A stretch of 64,000 nucleotides of DNA from BOG-908 sp965198855 (GTDB lineage Bacteria > Pseudomonadota > Alphaproteobacteria > Acetobacterales > Acetobacteraceae): NCBI GenBank assembly GCA_965198855.1, contig CBDAPZ010000001.1, positions 1,550,001 to 1,614,000 on the forward strand, read 5' to 3'. This document shows, piece by piece, positions 1-8,804 of this stretch. Made by a program: the position numbers and the translations under genes. Every line of letters begins with the position of its first letter. Within the stretch, counting starts at the first letter, position 1. The notes beneath the pieces were generated by a model, which searched no databases, was not told the DNA's origin, and worked only from the letters and a program-made list of their open reading frames with translations.

Positions 1-1098
1 CAGGAAGAGCGAGGCGAAGAACAGCCCGCCGCGGAACCCGGAGCCGAGCGAAATGGCCGATCCCGCCGCCTTCAGCAGCAGCAGCAGCAGCACCGTTTTC
101 AGCGGCAGATCCGCGGTTAGCGCTGCGTGCAGTGCGCCATGGCCGGCGGCCAGCACTGCCGGGCTGTTCAGGGCGAGGCATCCCAAAGCCAGGCCGCCGA
201 TGGCCGGGCGTAGCCAGCCGGGCACGCGGCTGCGGGTGAACATCTGTTCGGTCAGGGTCACGCTGCGCATGATGGCGATGCCGACCAGCGCGCAGATCAC
301 GCCGAGCGCCAGCACGGGCAGGAAGTCGGCGGTGGCCATGCCGGTGGGCAGCGCGATATCGTAGCCGGCCTCGTCGCCGACGATCCAGCGCTGCACCATC
401 ACCGCGGAGATAGCCGAGGCTACGACCGGGGCAAGCGTCGCCAGCGAGTAGGTGCCGATTACCAGCTCGAACGCGTAGAAGGCGCCGGTCAGCGGTGCGT
501 TGAAGGCGGCGGCGATGGCACCGGCAGCCCCGCAGCCGACCAGCAGACGCAAATCCGCGCGCCGCACGCGGAACAGCCGGCCTAGGCCCGATCCCACGGC
601 AGAACCGATCTGCGTGTAGCCCGCCTCCAGCCCGACCGAAGCGCCGACCCCATTGGACAGCATGGTCTGCGCCACCACGGCCAGGCTGTCGCGCATGGAC
701 ATCTTGCCGCCGTACAGAGCATTGGCCTCGATCGGATCGACCGCCCGACGCGGCATCCAATGTGTGAGCGCCAAGGTCAGCAGCCCAACGCCCAGGCCGC
801 CCAGCGGCGGTACCAGCAAGACCCTTGCAATGTCGAGGCTTGGCTGCGCAGACAGGCGCAGACCCGACGGCAGGTGATACAGCACCTCATGCGCCAGCTG
901 CGTCGCCTGGTTCATCGCCACCACGAGCAGGCCGGCGACCGCACCAAGCAAGGCGGAGAGCAGCACGAGCGAGATTTCGTCGCTGCGGACCAGCGCGCGC
1001 AAGCGTTGCGGCACCTGCATGGCGAGGCTGCCAAACGCGATTTTTCGACGATTTGCGGCAGTCTTTGCGGTGGGTGTGAGCGAAGAGGGCGGCGGCAT
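1..1098 (-). CDS. ClC-family voltage-gated chloride channel, 3' part missing at window edge
   Basis: Inner-membrane ClC-type chloride channel or chloride/proton exchanger. The minus strand stays open from an ATG at 1098 to the left edge, about 366 residues, all strongly hydrophobic. The ClC filter region is visible near residue 150 as SNGVGASVGLEAGYTQ, which fits the family GxxxGxE signature, and a GSGFRGGLFFASL stretch near the cut end matches the second selectivity segment. The start at 1098 is preferred over the in-frame ATG at 1020 because a GAGAG lies upstream of the former and nothing comparable precedes the latter. No CBS domain can be judged because the C-terminus is outside the window. 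Antiporter versus channel cannot be decided here. Confidence 0.9.
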   Translation of the reverse strand, partial: MPPPSSLTPTAKTAANRRKIAFGSLAMQVPQRLRALVRSDEISLVLLSALLGAVAGLLVVAMNQATQLAHEVLYHLPSGLRLSAQPSLDIARVLLVPPLGGLGVGLLTLALTHWMPRRAVDPIEANALYGGKMSMRDSLAVVAQTMLSNGVGASVGLEAGYTQIGSAVGSGLGRLFRVRRADLRLLVGCGAAGAIAAAFNAPLTGAFYAFELVIGTYSLATLAPVVASAISAVMVQRWIVGDEAGYDIALPTGMATADFLPVLALGVICALVGIAIMRSVTLTEQMFTRSRVPGWLRPAIGGLALGCLALNSPAVLAAGHGALHAALTADLPLKTVLLLLLLKAAGSAISLGSGFRGGLFFASLFL

Positions 1099-1157
1099 GG
1101 TTGGCAGCGACTCTCCGCCGATGGCAACTGGGCCGCAAGCTGCGTGTTTGGTTCAGC

Positions 1158-1295
1158 ATGCAGATACCTGTCACGCCGAGCCCCATCGCTCCCAATCCAG
1201 AGCCGCCCGGCCCCGACATCCCGATGCCGATCGGCGAGCCGCCGTCGCCGATCCCGGTGCCGGAAGATCCGCCGCCGGAGCCGGTTCAGGTCTAG
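1158..1295 (+). CDS. Small proline-rich hypothetical protein
   Basis: A 45-codon frame rich in Pro, Glu and Ile (PxP repeats such as PNPEPPGPDIP), lying between the divergent ClC gene and the quinone oxidoreductase. No recognised domain, signal peptide or membrane helix. There is no clear ribosome binding site before the ATG; a TTG at 1101 would lengthen it by 19 residues. The biased, low-complexity composition could simply reflect GC-rich sequence, so this is a weak call. Confidence 0.3.
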   Translation: MQIPVTPSPIAPNPEPPGPDIPMPIGEPPSPIPVPEDPPPEPVQV

Positions 1296-1303
1296 CGCCG
1301 GAC

Positions 1304-2323
1304 ATGGTCTTGCCAAGCCGCATGCGGCGGGTCGAGGTGGCTGAGCCCGGCGACGCGGACAGGATGTGTCTGATCGACGCTCCCCTCCCCACGCCAGGCG
1401 AGGGCGAGGTATTGATCCGTGTCGAAGCTGCTGGCGTAAACCGCCCGGATGTGCAGCAGCGTAAAGGCCTGTATCCGCCGCCGCCAGACGCAAGCCCTGT
1501 GCTGGGGCTTGAAGTCGCCGGTGAGGTGGCAGCACTCGGCGCCGGAACCGGCCATTTGCAAGAAGGCCAGCGGGTGTGCGCCCTGGTGAATGGCGGCGGT
1601 TACGCGACCTACTGCGTCACACCCGCGGTGCAATGCCTGCCTTGGCCGGAAGGCTATGATGCCGTTCGCGCCGCAGCCCTGCCAGAAACGTTCTTCACCG
1701 TCTGGGCCAACATGTTCGGCCCGCATTATCCATCGCAAAGCCGGCTTGCGCCTGGGTCGTCGGTGCTGATCCATGGCGGCAGCAGCGGCATCGGCACCAC
1801 TGCGATCCAGCTTGCGCGTGTGTTCGGCGCACGGGTTTTCACCACCGCCGGATCAGCGTCGAAATGCGAGGCCTGCCTGGCACTCGGTGCCGAGGCGGCT
1901 GTCGACTACAACAAGGAAGATTTCGTCGCCCGCACACTCGAGCTGACACGCGGCGAAGGCGTGAACCTGGTGTTGGACATGGTCGCCGGCTCCTATCTCT
2001 CGCGCAACACCAAGGTTCTGGCGAAAGACGGCATGCTGGTCGTGATCGCCGTCCAGGGTGGCAACAAGGACCCCGACCTTGATATACGTCGGGTGATGAT
2101 GAACAGGCTCACCATCACCGGCTCCACCATGCGGGCACGCACCCGCGCGGAAAAAGGCGATGTCGCGCGTGCATTGCTGGAGCATGTTTGGCCGAAACTG
2201 GAGATGGGGACGTGCGCGCCTGTGATCCACGGCGTCTTTCCTCTCGAGCAGGTCGCAGACGCGCATCGCCTGATGGAAAGCAGCACGCATATCGGCAAGA
2301 TCGTACTGACGCTCGGCGCCTAA
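1304..2323 (+). CDS. NAD(P)H-quinone oxidoreductase, PIG3/QOR type
   Basis: Cytosolic medium-chain dehydrogenase/reductase expected to reduce quinones with NADPH, about 339 residues and full length for the family. The N-terminal GroES-like half carries the VNRPDVQQRKGLYPPP block typical of the PIG3 (TIGR02824) group, followed by a Rossmann half with the nucleotide loop SSGIGTTAIQLA near residue 155. No catalytic zinc cysteine cluster is seen, which fits quinone oxidoreductases rather than alcohol dehydrogenases. The ATG at 1304 is chosen because an AGG lies about 13 bases upstream; ATG 1322 is a plausible shorter start. The stop is one base before the next ATG, so the two genes are probably co-transcribed. 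Confidence 0.88.
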   Translation: MVLPSRMRRVEVAEPGDADRMCLIDAPLPTPGEGEVLIRVEAAGVNRPDVQQRKGLYPPPPDASPVLGLEVAGEVAALGAGTGHLQEGQRVCALVNGGGYATYCVTPAVQCLPWPEGYDAVRAAALPETFFTVWANMFGPHYPSQSRLAPGSSVLIHGGSSGIGTTAIQLARVFGARVFTTAGSASKCEACLALGAEAAVDYNKEDFVARTLELTRGEGVNLVLDMVAGSYLSRNTKVLAKDGMLVVIAVQGGNKDPDLDIRRVMMNRLTITGSTMRARTRAEKGDVARALLEHVWPKLEMGTCAPVIHGVFPLEQVADAHRLMESSTHIGKIVLTLGA

Positions 2324-2324
2324 G

Positions 2325-3110
2325 ATGATCCTGCAGGCGACCGAGACAGGCGCAGGGCCGCCACTGGCCCTGCTGCACGGCCTGTTCGGCCGATCCCAAA
2401 ATCTCACCACTCTGGCACGCCGTCTCGCGAGTGATTTCCGTGTCATCGCTTTTGACTTGCGCAATCACGGCGCCAGCCCTCACGCGCCTGGCATGAGTTA
2501 CCGTGAGATGGCCGATGACGTGCTCGAAACTCTCGCCGCACGCGACGCGCTGCCTGCTTGCATCCTCGGCCATTCGATGGGCGGCAAGGTGGCCATGATC
2601 CTCGCCCTCACCCACCCCGATTCAGTGTCGCGCCTGGTTGTGGCCGACATCGCTCCCATCGCCTACCGGCATTCCAACGGCACCCTGACGCAGGCCTTGC
2701 TCGATCTGCCATTGCCGCCCGGCCTCTCGCGCGGCCAAGCCGATCGGGCGCTTACCGACGCGATCCCCGACCCGGGGGTCCGGGGCTTTCTCCTGCAAAA
2801 CCTGGTAACCGGCGCCAACCCCGTATGGCGAATCGGGCTGCAGAACATCGCCGCGGGCATGGCTGATATCGAAGGTTTTCCACCTCTTGCCGACGCCATG
2901 CACTACCCCGGACCGACCCTGTTCATCCGTGGTGCCCTCTCGAACTACGTCAAAGATGAAGCAATATCAGTGATCTCAGCCCTGTTTTCGGCTGCCGGAA
3001 TGAAAACGATCTCCGAGGCTGGGCATTGGCTGCACGCCGACCAGCCCGAAGCTTTCGGCGCCGCTATCGAGGAATTCTTACGTGATCCTACGAATACCCG
3101 CATTATTTAG
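2325..3110 (+). CDS. Alpha/beta hydrolase, YbfF-like esterase
   Basis: A 261-residue alpha/beta-hydrolase. It has the oxyanion HG motif (LLHGLFG, residues 16-22), the nucleophile elbow GHSMGG with Ser84, and a C-terminal GHWLHADQP that supplies the catalytic His. The FDLRNHG stretch near residues 43-49 is typical of YbfF-type esterases. There is no signal peptide, so it should be cytosolic. The start is one base after the quinone oxidoreductase stop, implying coupled expression. The substrate cannot be read from the sequence; fatty-acyl or aromatic esters are possible. Confidence 0.85.
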   Translation: MILQATETGAGPPLALLHGLFGRSQNLTTLARRLASDFRVIAFDLRNHGASPHAPGMSYREMADDVLETLAARDALPACILGHSMGGKVAMILALTHPDSVSRLVVADIAPIAYRHSNGTLTQALLDLPLPPGLSRGQADRALTDAIPDPGVRGFLLQNLVTGANPVWRIGLQNIAAGMADIEGFPPLADAMHYPGPTLFIRGALSNYVKDEAISVISALFSAAGMKTISEAGHWLHADQPEAFGAAIEEFLRDPTNTRII

Positions 3111-3166
3111 CGGATTTTCAGGCTGGCGCGGTCTAGCGTGCCGTTTGTCTCGTTCAGCGAGGTGCC

Positions 3167-3361
3167 ATGTCGCCAGCTTTCCGATCCTTCGCCGAGCCTG
3201 AAGCAACAGCCTCAAATCGCCAGACAGCCAGCCTTGCAGCGCTTGCCGTGACCCTGCTGGTGATCGTGATCTCGCTCTATTTGGTGGACAAGCTGCGCGC
3301 CGAAGCCGCGTATGAGGATTGTGTGCTCGAAGGCCGTATCGGCTGCGTGTTAGCGCCTTAA
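3167..3361 (+). CDS. Small single-pass membrane protein, unknown function
   Basis: A 64-residue protein with a polar N-terminus, one hydrophobic helix at about residues 24-43 (AALAVTLLVIVISLYLV) and a short tail with two cysteines (CVLEGRIGC). A GAGGTG lies just upstream of the ATG. It converges on glyQ with only four bases between the stops. No family is recognised. The spaced Cys pair could form a disulfide if the tail is periplasmic. Confidence 0.55.
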   Translation: MSPAFRSFAEPEATASNRQTASLAALAVTLLVIVISLYLVDKLRAEAAYEDCVLEGRIGCVLAP

Positions 3362-3365
3362 ACGC

Positions 3366-4238
3366 CTATTTTTCCCCGGCCAGCCAGCCTTCGCAGCAGG
3401 CTTTCGCCAAAGCACGCACGCGTCCGATATAAGCGGCGCGCTCCGATACGCTAATCACGCCGCGTGCGTCCAGCAAATTGAACAAATGGCTGGCCTTGAT
3501 GCATTGGTCATAGGCCGGCAGAGGCAGTGCGCGCGCGACAAGGGCCGCACATTCCACCTCCGCATCGGCAAAATGCGTCTTGAGCATGTCCGTATTGGCA
3601 GCCTCGAAATTATAAGCGCTGTATTCGCGCTCGGAGCGCAAGAACACGTCGCCATAGGTGACACCCTGGCCGTTGAAATCCAGGTCATAGACGCTGGAGA
3701 CGCCTTGCACATACATCGCCAAGCGCTCCAGCCCGTAGGTGAACTCCGCCGATGGCAGCACCACCGGTATGCCGCCCACCTGCTGGAAATAGGTGAACTG
3801 CGTCACCTCCATGCCGTCGCACCAGACCTCCCAGCCGAGCCCCCAGGCCCCCAAGGTCGGGCTCTCCCAATCATCCTCGACAAAGCGGAAATCATGCAGC
3901 GAGGTGTCGATGCCGATCGCGCGGTAGCTCTCCAGCACCATCGCCTGCGCATCGGCCGGGCTGGGCTTCATGATCACTTGATACTGGTAGTAGTGCTGGA
4001 GTCGGTTCGGGTTCTCGCCGTAGCGCCCGTCGCTCGGCCGCCTGCTTGCCTGCACATAGGCGGCCCGCCAGGGCTTCGGCCCAAGCGCCCGCAAGGTGGT
4101 GGCCGGATGGAAGGTGCCGGCACCGACCTCCATGTCGTAGGGCTGCAGGATCACGCAGCCTTGCGCAGCCCAGTAGGCATGCAAGCGCAAAATGATATCC
4201 TGGAAGCTGGGCGGCTTATGCGCGTGTGCGTCGTCCAT
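3366..4238 (-). CDS. glyQ: Glycine--tRNA ligase, alpha subunit
   Basis: Catalytic alpha subunit of the heterotetrameric bacterial glycyl-tRNA synthetase (alpha2-beta2), charging tRNA-Gly with glycine in translation. The 290 residues match the usual length. Hallmark stretches include SFQDIILRLHAYWAAQGC near the N-terminus, EVGAGTFHPATTLRALGP and YGENPNRLQHYYQYQV. The gene normally precedes glyS, but the genes on the downstream (lower-coordinate) side are on the opposite strand, so the beta subunit must be encoded elsewhere. It starts divergently from the small membrane protein at 4295. Confidence 0.97.
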   Translation of the reverse strand: MDDAHAHKPPSFQDIILRLHAYWAAQGCVILQPYDMEVGAGTFHPATTLRALGPKPWRAAYVQASRRPSDGRYGENPNRLQHYYQYQVIMKPSPADAQAMVLESYRAIGIDTSLHDFRFVEDDWESPTLGAWGLGWEVWCDGMEVTQFTYFQQVGGIPVVLPSAEFTYGLERLAMYVQGVSSVYDLDFNGQGVTYGDVFLRSEREYSAYNFEAANTDMLKTHFADAEVECAALVARALPLPAYDQCIKASHLFNLLDARGVISVSERAAYIGRVRALAKACCEGWLAGEK

Positions 4239-4294
4239 GGTCGCGGCCGGACTCTTTCTCGAAAAGCGATGTGGACGAACTTACAGGAGGACAG

Positions 4295-4666
4295 ATGCAC
4301 AAGCGAGACTGGGCAGGACTTGCGGTGGCGGCCTGCGCGCTCGCCGGCTTCCTGGCATTCCGTGCCGTCTATATCGAGCCGCGCGAATGGGGGGCCCTGT
4401 GCGTCTCCGCAGCACCTCCCCTCGCCTGCCTGCCACGCGGCGGTCTGATCTGGATGCAGCGTTTCTACCTTTGGGGCAGCCTGTCACTGGCCTTAGGCCT
4501 ATGGGGATTCAGCTGGCGCGGCGGATTTGCAGCCCAACTCGCAGCCGTCGTGCTCGGGATCGCTGCGATCGAGAACTACAACGCCACCTGGGGTGCGGTG
4601 GGCCTGGCCCTAGGTGCCTGGGCATGGCTGCGGCGCGACGGATGGGTTGCTACGCAGCGGCCGTGA
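4295..4666 (+). CDS. Multi-pass inner-membrane protein, unknown function
   Basis: A 123-residue hydrophobic protein with about four predicted helices (AGLAVAACALAGFLAF, FYLWGSLSLALGLWGF, AAQLAAVVLGIAAI, ATWGAVGLALGAWAW). The start at 4295 is decided by a perfect AGGAGG five bases upstream; a longer open frame from 4226 overlaps the glyQ start and lacks such a site. A Cys pair (residues 36-50) sits in the first loop. The 3' end overlaps the carbonic anhydrase gene by 17 bp on the opposite strand. No family is recognised. Confidence 0.7.
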   Translation: MHKRDWAGLAVAACALAGFLAFRAVYIEPREWGALCVSAAPPLACLPRGGLIWMQRFYLWGSLSLALGLWGFSWRGGFAAQLAAVVLGIAAIENYNATWGAVGLALGAWAWLRRDGWVATQRP

Positions 4667-5261
4667 AATCGCCGTTTTCGTCCAGCAGCATCAGCTCCCC
4701 GGTGCGGATCGCGAACCACGCGCCATGCAGGGTCAGTCTGCCTGCTGCCACCCGCTCCGCGATCCACGGAAAGGTCATGAGGTTGGCCAGCGACACCTTT
4801 ACGACCTCGCACTCACACACTTGCTGACGCGCCTGGACGGACTCGCAACGCATCGCGGTCACCCGTGCCGGTTCGGCGATGGACATCCATTGCGCCACGA
4901 AATCGGTGGCACCCGGCGGCGCACCTCCCAGCAGCGCGCCGACTCCGCCGCATTGGCCGTGACCCAGCACGACGAGATGGGCCACCTCCAGCACGCACAC
5001 GCCGAATTCCAACGCGGCACTGGTGCCATGATAAGCCATGTCGGGCGCATAAGGTGGCACCAGGTTCGCCACGTTCCGCAGCGTCAGCAACTGGCCAGGG
5101 GCGGTGTCGAAGATCACCCCGGGGTCCACCCGGCTGTCGACACAGGCCACTACCAGCGTCTTTGGCTGCTGGCCTTCCTCTGCCAGGTTCTCGAACACCT
5201 GGCGGCGTTCAGGCCAACCTGCGGCACGAAAACGGCGATAACCTGCGATTAGGTCGTCCAT
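4650..5261 (-). CDS. Beta-class carbonic anhydrase
   Basis: Zinc enzyme that interconverts CO2 and bicarbonate in the cytosol. It is 203 residues from the ATG at 5261; an upstream TTG would add two residues. Zinc ligands are visible as Cys40 in ACVDSRVDP (with the Asp42-Arg44 dyad) and His101 and Cys104 in GHGQCGG, the diagnostic beta-CA arrangement. Length and motif spacing fit the bacterial Can/CynT group. Neighbours give no pathway clue; its 3' end overlaps the convergent membrane-protein gene. Confidence 0.94.
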   Translation of the reverse strand: MDDLIAGYRRFRAAGWPERRQVFENLAEEGQQPKTLVVACVDSRVDPGVIFDTAPGQLLTLRNVANLVPPYAPDMAYHGTSAALEFGVCVLEVAHLVVLGHGQCGGVGALLGGAPPGATDFVAQWMSIAEPARVTAMRCESVQARQQVCECEVVKVSLANLMTFPWIAERVAAGRLTLHGAWFAIRTGELMLLDENGDFTAAA

Positions 5262-5360
5262 GGACAAAACCCTAACAGCGGGCCCAGCCTTAATGAAGCG
5301 CCAAGTGCATTGGACAGACGCCGCAGTTCGGCCTCAACTCTGCAACCAAAGAGAGAAACC

Positions 5361-5759
5361 ATGACAAAGACGATCCTCCTCGCCCCGCACGATCCCATTC
5401 CAGAACCGGGCGCGCATGGCCTGGTGCTGCGCCATCTCGGCGAGGACAGTCCGGTGGCGATCGTGACCGAGATCATCTTCCATGGCCCCAATGGCGGCAG
5501 CACCGCCGCCCGCCGGCCCGACGGCTCGCTGATGCCGTTGCAGGAAGCCCTGGATGCCGCCCTCATAGAGGCAAAGCACCGCGGCATCGGCACCATCTAC
5601 GTGCTGGACCGCACCAAGGGGCAACGCGAACAGGAAGTGTTGCAGGCGCACGGCATGCATAATTTCGCCAACGACAAGCTGAGCGACACCGATCCGGAGG
5701 ACGGCGTGAAGGGCAGCGACCTACGCGACCGCCCCCACGACGCAGGCTTCATGCGCTAA
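5361..5759 (+). CDS. Hypothetical cytosolic protein
   Basis: A 132-residue soluble protein beginning MTKTILLAPHD, with a GAGAG six bases before the ATG at 5361. It has no membrane helix or export signal. A central stretch (VAIVTEIIFHGPNGGSTAARRPDG) is followed by a helix and a strongly charged C-terminus (DKLSDTDPEDGVKGSDLRDRPHDAGF). No family is recognised. It ends 18 bp before the convergent CHAT gene stop. Confidence 0.6.
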   Translation: MTKTILLAPHDPIPEPGAHGLVLRHLGEDSPVAIVTEIIFHGPNGGSTAARRPDGSLMPLQEALDAALIEAKHRGIGTIYVLDRTKGQREQEVLQAHGMHNFANDKLSDTDPEDGVKGSDLRDRPHDAGFMR

Positions 5760-5777
5760 CGGTGCGTGGCAGAACCC

Positions 5778-8700
5778 TTATACGGGCGGCGTCTTAGACG
5801 AGGCGCGCCCATCGCCGATGACCGCGAGCGGCGCCCAATAAAAGGGATGCGCCTCTGCGGCCAGGTCGCCCGTCGCTTCGGAGAGCATCTTGCGCTGTGC
5901 CGCTGCCAGCCCGCCGGCGATGCCCAACGAGGGATCGGCCTGCGATTTGGCGATGGCCAGTGCTACCAAATAGGCCGTCACACGGTCGTTCACCGCCCAA
6001 TGGGTCACCAGCATCGAGCGGGCGCCGGCAAAGAAGAAGCTGCGGGCCAGGCCCGAAAGGCTTTCGCCAGCGCTGCCGCCCGCGCCGCCGCCGGTGTTGC
6101 AGGCGGAGAGGATGACAGTGTCGGCATCGAGATCGAGCTGCGTCACCTGCGAGGAGGACAGCAGAGCGGATTCGGCGCTCGGCGCATTGGCAGGGGCCGA
6201 CGTGACCAAGGCCGGCTCGGTCTGGCATTTCAGATCGGTCGAGAGCAGCGCGTGCGTCGCGAAATGCAGGATCCGCATGTCCTTGAGATTGGTGCGCAAC
6301 ACGGCGTCTGCGGTGAAGGCCGGACCAAGCAGTTCGTCGGAGCCCGAAGCGTGGGTGAGTGCGCGGACGGTTTGCAGTTCCACCTGTGCGCCAGGCAGAG
6401 CCGGCAGATGCGCGAGCAGGGTGGCGCTATCGCCGCAATTGGCCGGCGGGAAGGCGTGGGTTGCCTGTGCCATTGTGACCGGCCGGAAATCGCCGAAGCC
6501 GAACCACGGCGTGCTGGCGCGCGAGGTGCCTGCCAGCTTGCGGAGGCTGACGAAATTGGCTGGCGCCGGCACGTGGGCGACCACCAGATGCTGCACCAGC
6601 CAAGGCGCGCTGGCCAAGGCGCTGGGATTGGCATGGCCGCTCAGCAGCAACCCGAATGGCAGGGAAAGAAGCGGCCCGCTCGGCGCCACGGTGAAGGCGG
6701 TGGCGGCCGCCAATTGCGTCGGGAACCCGCCGAGAAGGGCCTGATAGAGTTCCTCCGCGGCGGCGGTATCGAATGGCGGCGGCGGCATCGTTTCGGTGTC
6801 AAGGCTCGCACGAATACGGCTGACCAGCTTGGCCATCCGCTCCGATCCACCATCGACGGGTGCCACCGCCATCTTTCCGTCGGCCGCCAGAAAACTCCAG
6901 CCGGTCGTCTTGGACAGCATGATGGAGCAGAACACCTCGCCCGGCCGCAGGGTGGCCAGCACTTCATGCGCGGTGACGACTTTCTGGACCAAGGAGCCGA
7001 AATTCGGCGAGGCCGCCTGCAAGGCCGACGTCTTCTCGGCAAGCTCCGCCTGCATCTTGGCGATCTTCGCGTCCAACTCCGGATCGGATTTCGCCGAACG
7101 GCCGCCTTCGGCACTGGTGCTCAACTGTTCCTGCTGGCGTTCGAGCAGATCGGAGAGCGTCGCCTTGAGATCCGCACGATCCTTGATCAGGGTCGAGACT
7201 TTCGGATTGCGCGCGTTCTCCGACAGCCGTGCGCTCGCCTCGGCGATCTGCTGGCTGGTGACGCTGCCCTGGCCGAGTTCGGCCGCCTCGAACATCGCCT
7301 CGTGTACGGCTTCCGCATTCGCATCCGTCACGCTGTCGCTGAGCAGTTTCAGGCAGGGCAGAAGCAACGCTGGCTCGGTCCCCTGCTCCGCCGCCTGCAG
7401 CGCCATGATGGCGGCATGGCAGGACACCAGGGCCGCTTCATTCTGGCCTGCATCGACCTGACGGCCGGCGAGTAGAAGACGGGTTTTCGCGTAAGCAAGG
7501 CTGTTGGGGAAAGCGATCGAAAAATCGCTGGCCGAGGAGGCGAGCTGCGTAAGGGCTACTTTATGTTCGCCCCGCGCTTCGGAAACGAAAGCGGCAGTAC
7601 GCAGCAGGCGGGCGCGCATGTCCGGCGCATCGAAATCGTTCGCGTCGGCGATCCGGCGTGCGCTGCTGGCGGCGGCTTCGCTTTCGGACAGGCGGTCGAG
7701 GCGTTCGAGTGCCACCGCCTCGCCGCGACGGTTCTCCACCACGCCGATCAGGGCTGCGGTCTGCGCCGGGTCGGCGAACACGTCGCGCGCCGCCATGCCG
7801 TGCTTGCCGGAGACGGTAAAATTCTCCTGCGGCGGCATCAGCGGCGCGCCGTTCAGATTGGCGATGAAGCCGGCCTCGCTCAGCTTGAATTCAGCGAGCG
7901 CTGCCTCGGGCTTCTGCTCGTTCAGCAGATGGATCGCACGGTCATGCAGCACCAGCGGCAGGGCGTTCTCGTCTGTCTGGCCCGGCGCCCGCGCCAAAAG
8001 CTCCGCCTGGTCGAGCAGCTTTTCGGCATCGTTGTAGCGGCCGAGATTGGAGAATTGCACGGCTTGGCCGGCCAATGTCTGTGCCAGCGCCGGGCTAGTC
8101 GGCCCCAGCACCCGCCGCTGCAGCCCGGCCACTGACCGATAGGCAGATTCGGCATCGGCGTAGTTGCCGGCGCGGTTGGCAGAGCTCGCGGTCTTGATCC
8201 AGCCTTCGTACTGGCCGACGTCGCTAGCCGAAAAGGCGTTCGCCGCCAGTCGCTGGGCCGCCAAAGCCGGGCTGATCTGGTGCTGTGTCACCGCAGCACC
8301 GCGCAGCGTGCCGCTCAGCACGCCGATGGAACGCTCCATGGCAGGCAGCGCGGGCTCCACGCCATCGGCATAATAGGCGGTGCCGCCGACCACGGTCACC
8401 AGCGCGATCTGCGGCCAGCCGCCGAGGCGCCGCGTGCAATGCAGCAGCAGCGCAGGCGCGCCGAGGATGACGGTGTTCTGGGCGCCGGTGGGGCATTCGA
8501 GACGCGTGTCCAGGCCGTTGCGCCAGGCGCTGTTCGACACCAGCGATGGCAGCTGGCCGGCATTGGCCGCGTCGCCCTGAAGGATACGTGCAGCCGGCTG
8601 GTCCCAGCTGCCGCACAGCACATCGGTCTCGCGTGCCGCGCCGCCGGATGCTTGCGTGCAAGCCTCGCCGACGCTGTTGGTGCCCAGCGAGATATCGGCG

Positions 8701-8804
8701 CTGGCTTTGCCGCCGACATAGGCGCTTTCCGGCGGACGGGCGCAGCCGGCGAGCAGCGTGCAAGCCAGCAGGAACAGCGAAACACGGCCCGTAAACGGCG
8801 TCAT
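5778..8804 (-). CDS. CHAT-domain lipoprotein with TPR-like region
   Basis: 1,008-residue exported lipoprotein with a caspase-like CHAT peptidase domain. The N-terminus is a lipoprotein signal (LLACTLLAGC, lipidated Cys at about residue 21). Residues about 180-500 are helical repeats of TPR character (GNYADAESAYRSVAGLQRR). A coiled-coil-like segment at about 540-600 follows, then the CHAT domain at about 700-1000. The catalytic dyad is intact: His851 in HFATHALL and Cys902 in ILSACNTGG. It is translationally coupled to the giant exoprotein gene, its ATG sharing a base with that stop (TGATG). CHAT proteins are known neighbours of two-partner-secretion genes, but the substrate is not established. 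Inference: it processes, releases or regulates the exoprotein or acts on its surroundings. Confidence 0.88.
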   Translation of the reverse strand: MTPFTGRVSLFLLACTLLAGCARPPESAYVGGKASADISLGTNSVGEACTQASGGAARETDVLCGSWDQPAARILQGDAANAGQLPSLVSNSAWRNGLDTRLECPTGAQNTVILGAPALLLHCTRRLGGWPQIALVTVVGGTAYYADGVEPALPAMERSIGVLSGTLRGAAVTQHQISPALAAQRLAANAFSASDVGQYEGWIKTASSANRAGNYADAESAYRSVAGLQRRVLGPTSPALAQTLAGQAVQFSNLGRYNDAEKLLDQAELLARAPGQTDENALPLVLHDRAIHLLNEQKPEAALAEFKLSEAGFIANLNGAPLMPPQENFTVSGKHGMAARDVFADPAQTAALIGVVENRRGEAVALERLDRLSESEAAASSARRIADANDFDAPDMRARLLRTAAFVSEARGEHKVALTQLASSASDFSIAFPNSLAYAKTRLLLAGRQVDAGQNEAALVSCHAAIMALQAAEQGTEPALLLPCLKLLSDSVTDANAEAVHEAMFEAAELGQGSVTSQQIAEASARLSENARNPKVSTLIKDRADLKATLSDLLERQQEQLSTSAEGGRSAKSDPELDAKIAKMQAELAEKTSALQAASPNFGSLVQKVVTAHEVLATLRPGEVFCSIMLSKTTGWSFLAADGKMAVAPVDGGSERMAKLVSRIRASLDTETMPPPPFDTAAAEELYQALLGGFPTQLAAATAFTVAPSGPLLSLPFGLLLSGHANPSALASAPWLVQHLVVAHVPAPANFVSLRKLAGTSRASTPWFGFGDFRPVTMAQATHAFPPANCGDSATLLAHLPALPGAQVELQTVRALTHASGSDELLGPAFTADAVLRTNLKDMRILHFATHALLSTDLKCQTEPALVTSAPANAPSAESALLSSSQVTQLDLDADTVILSACNTGGGAGGSAGESLSGLARSFFFAGARSMLVTHWAVNDRVTAYLVALAIAKSQADPSLGIAGGLAAAQRKMLSEATGDLAAEAHPFYWAPLAVIGDGRASSKTPPV

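Noticed and set aside
5766..7475. 569-codon plus-strand frame opposite the CHAT gene
   Set aside because: Its translation has no recognisable family, while the minus strand encodes intact CHAT motifs.
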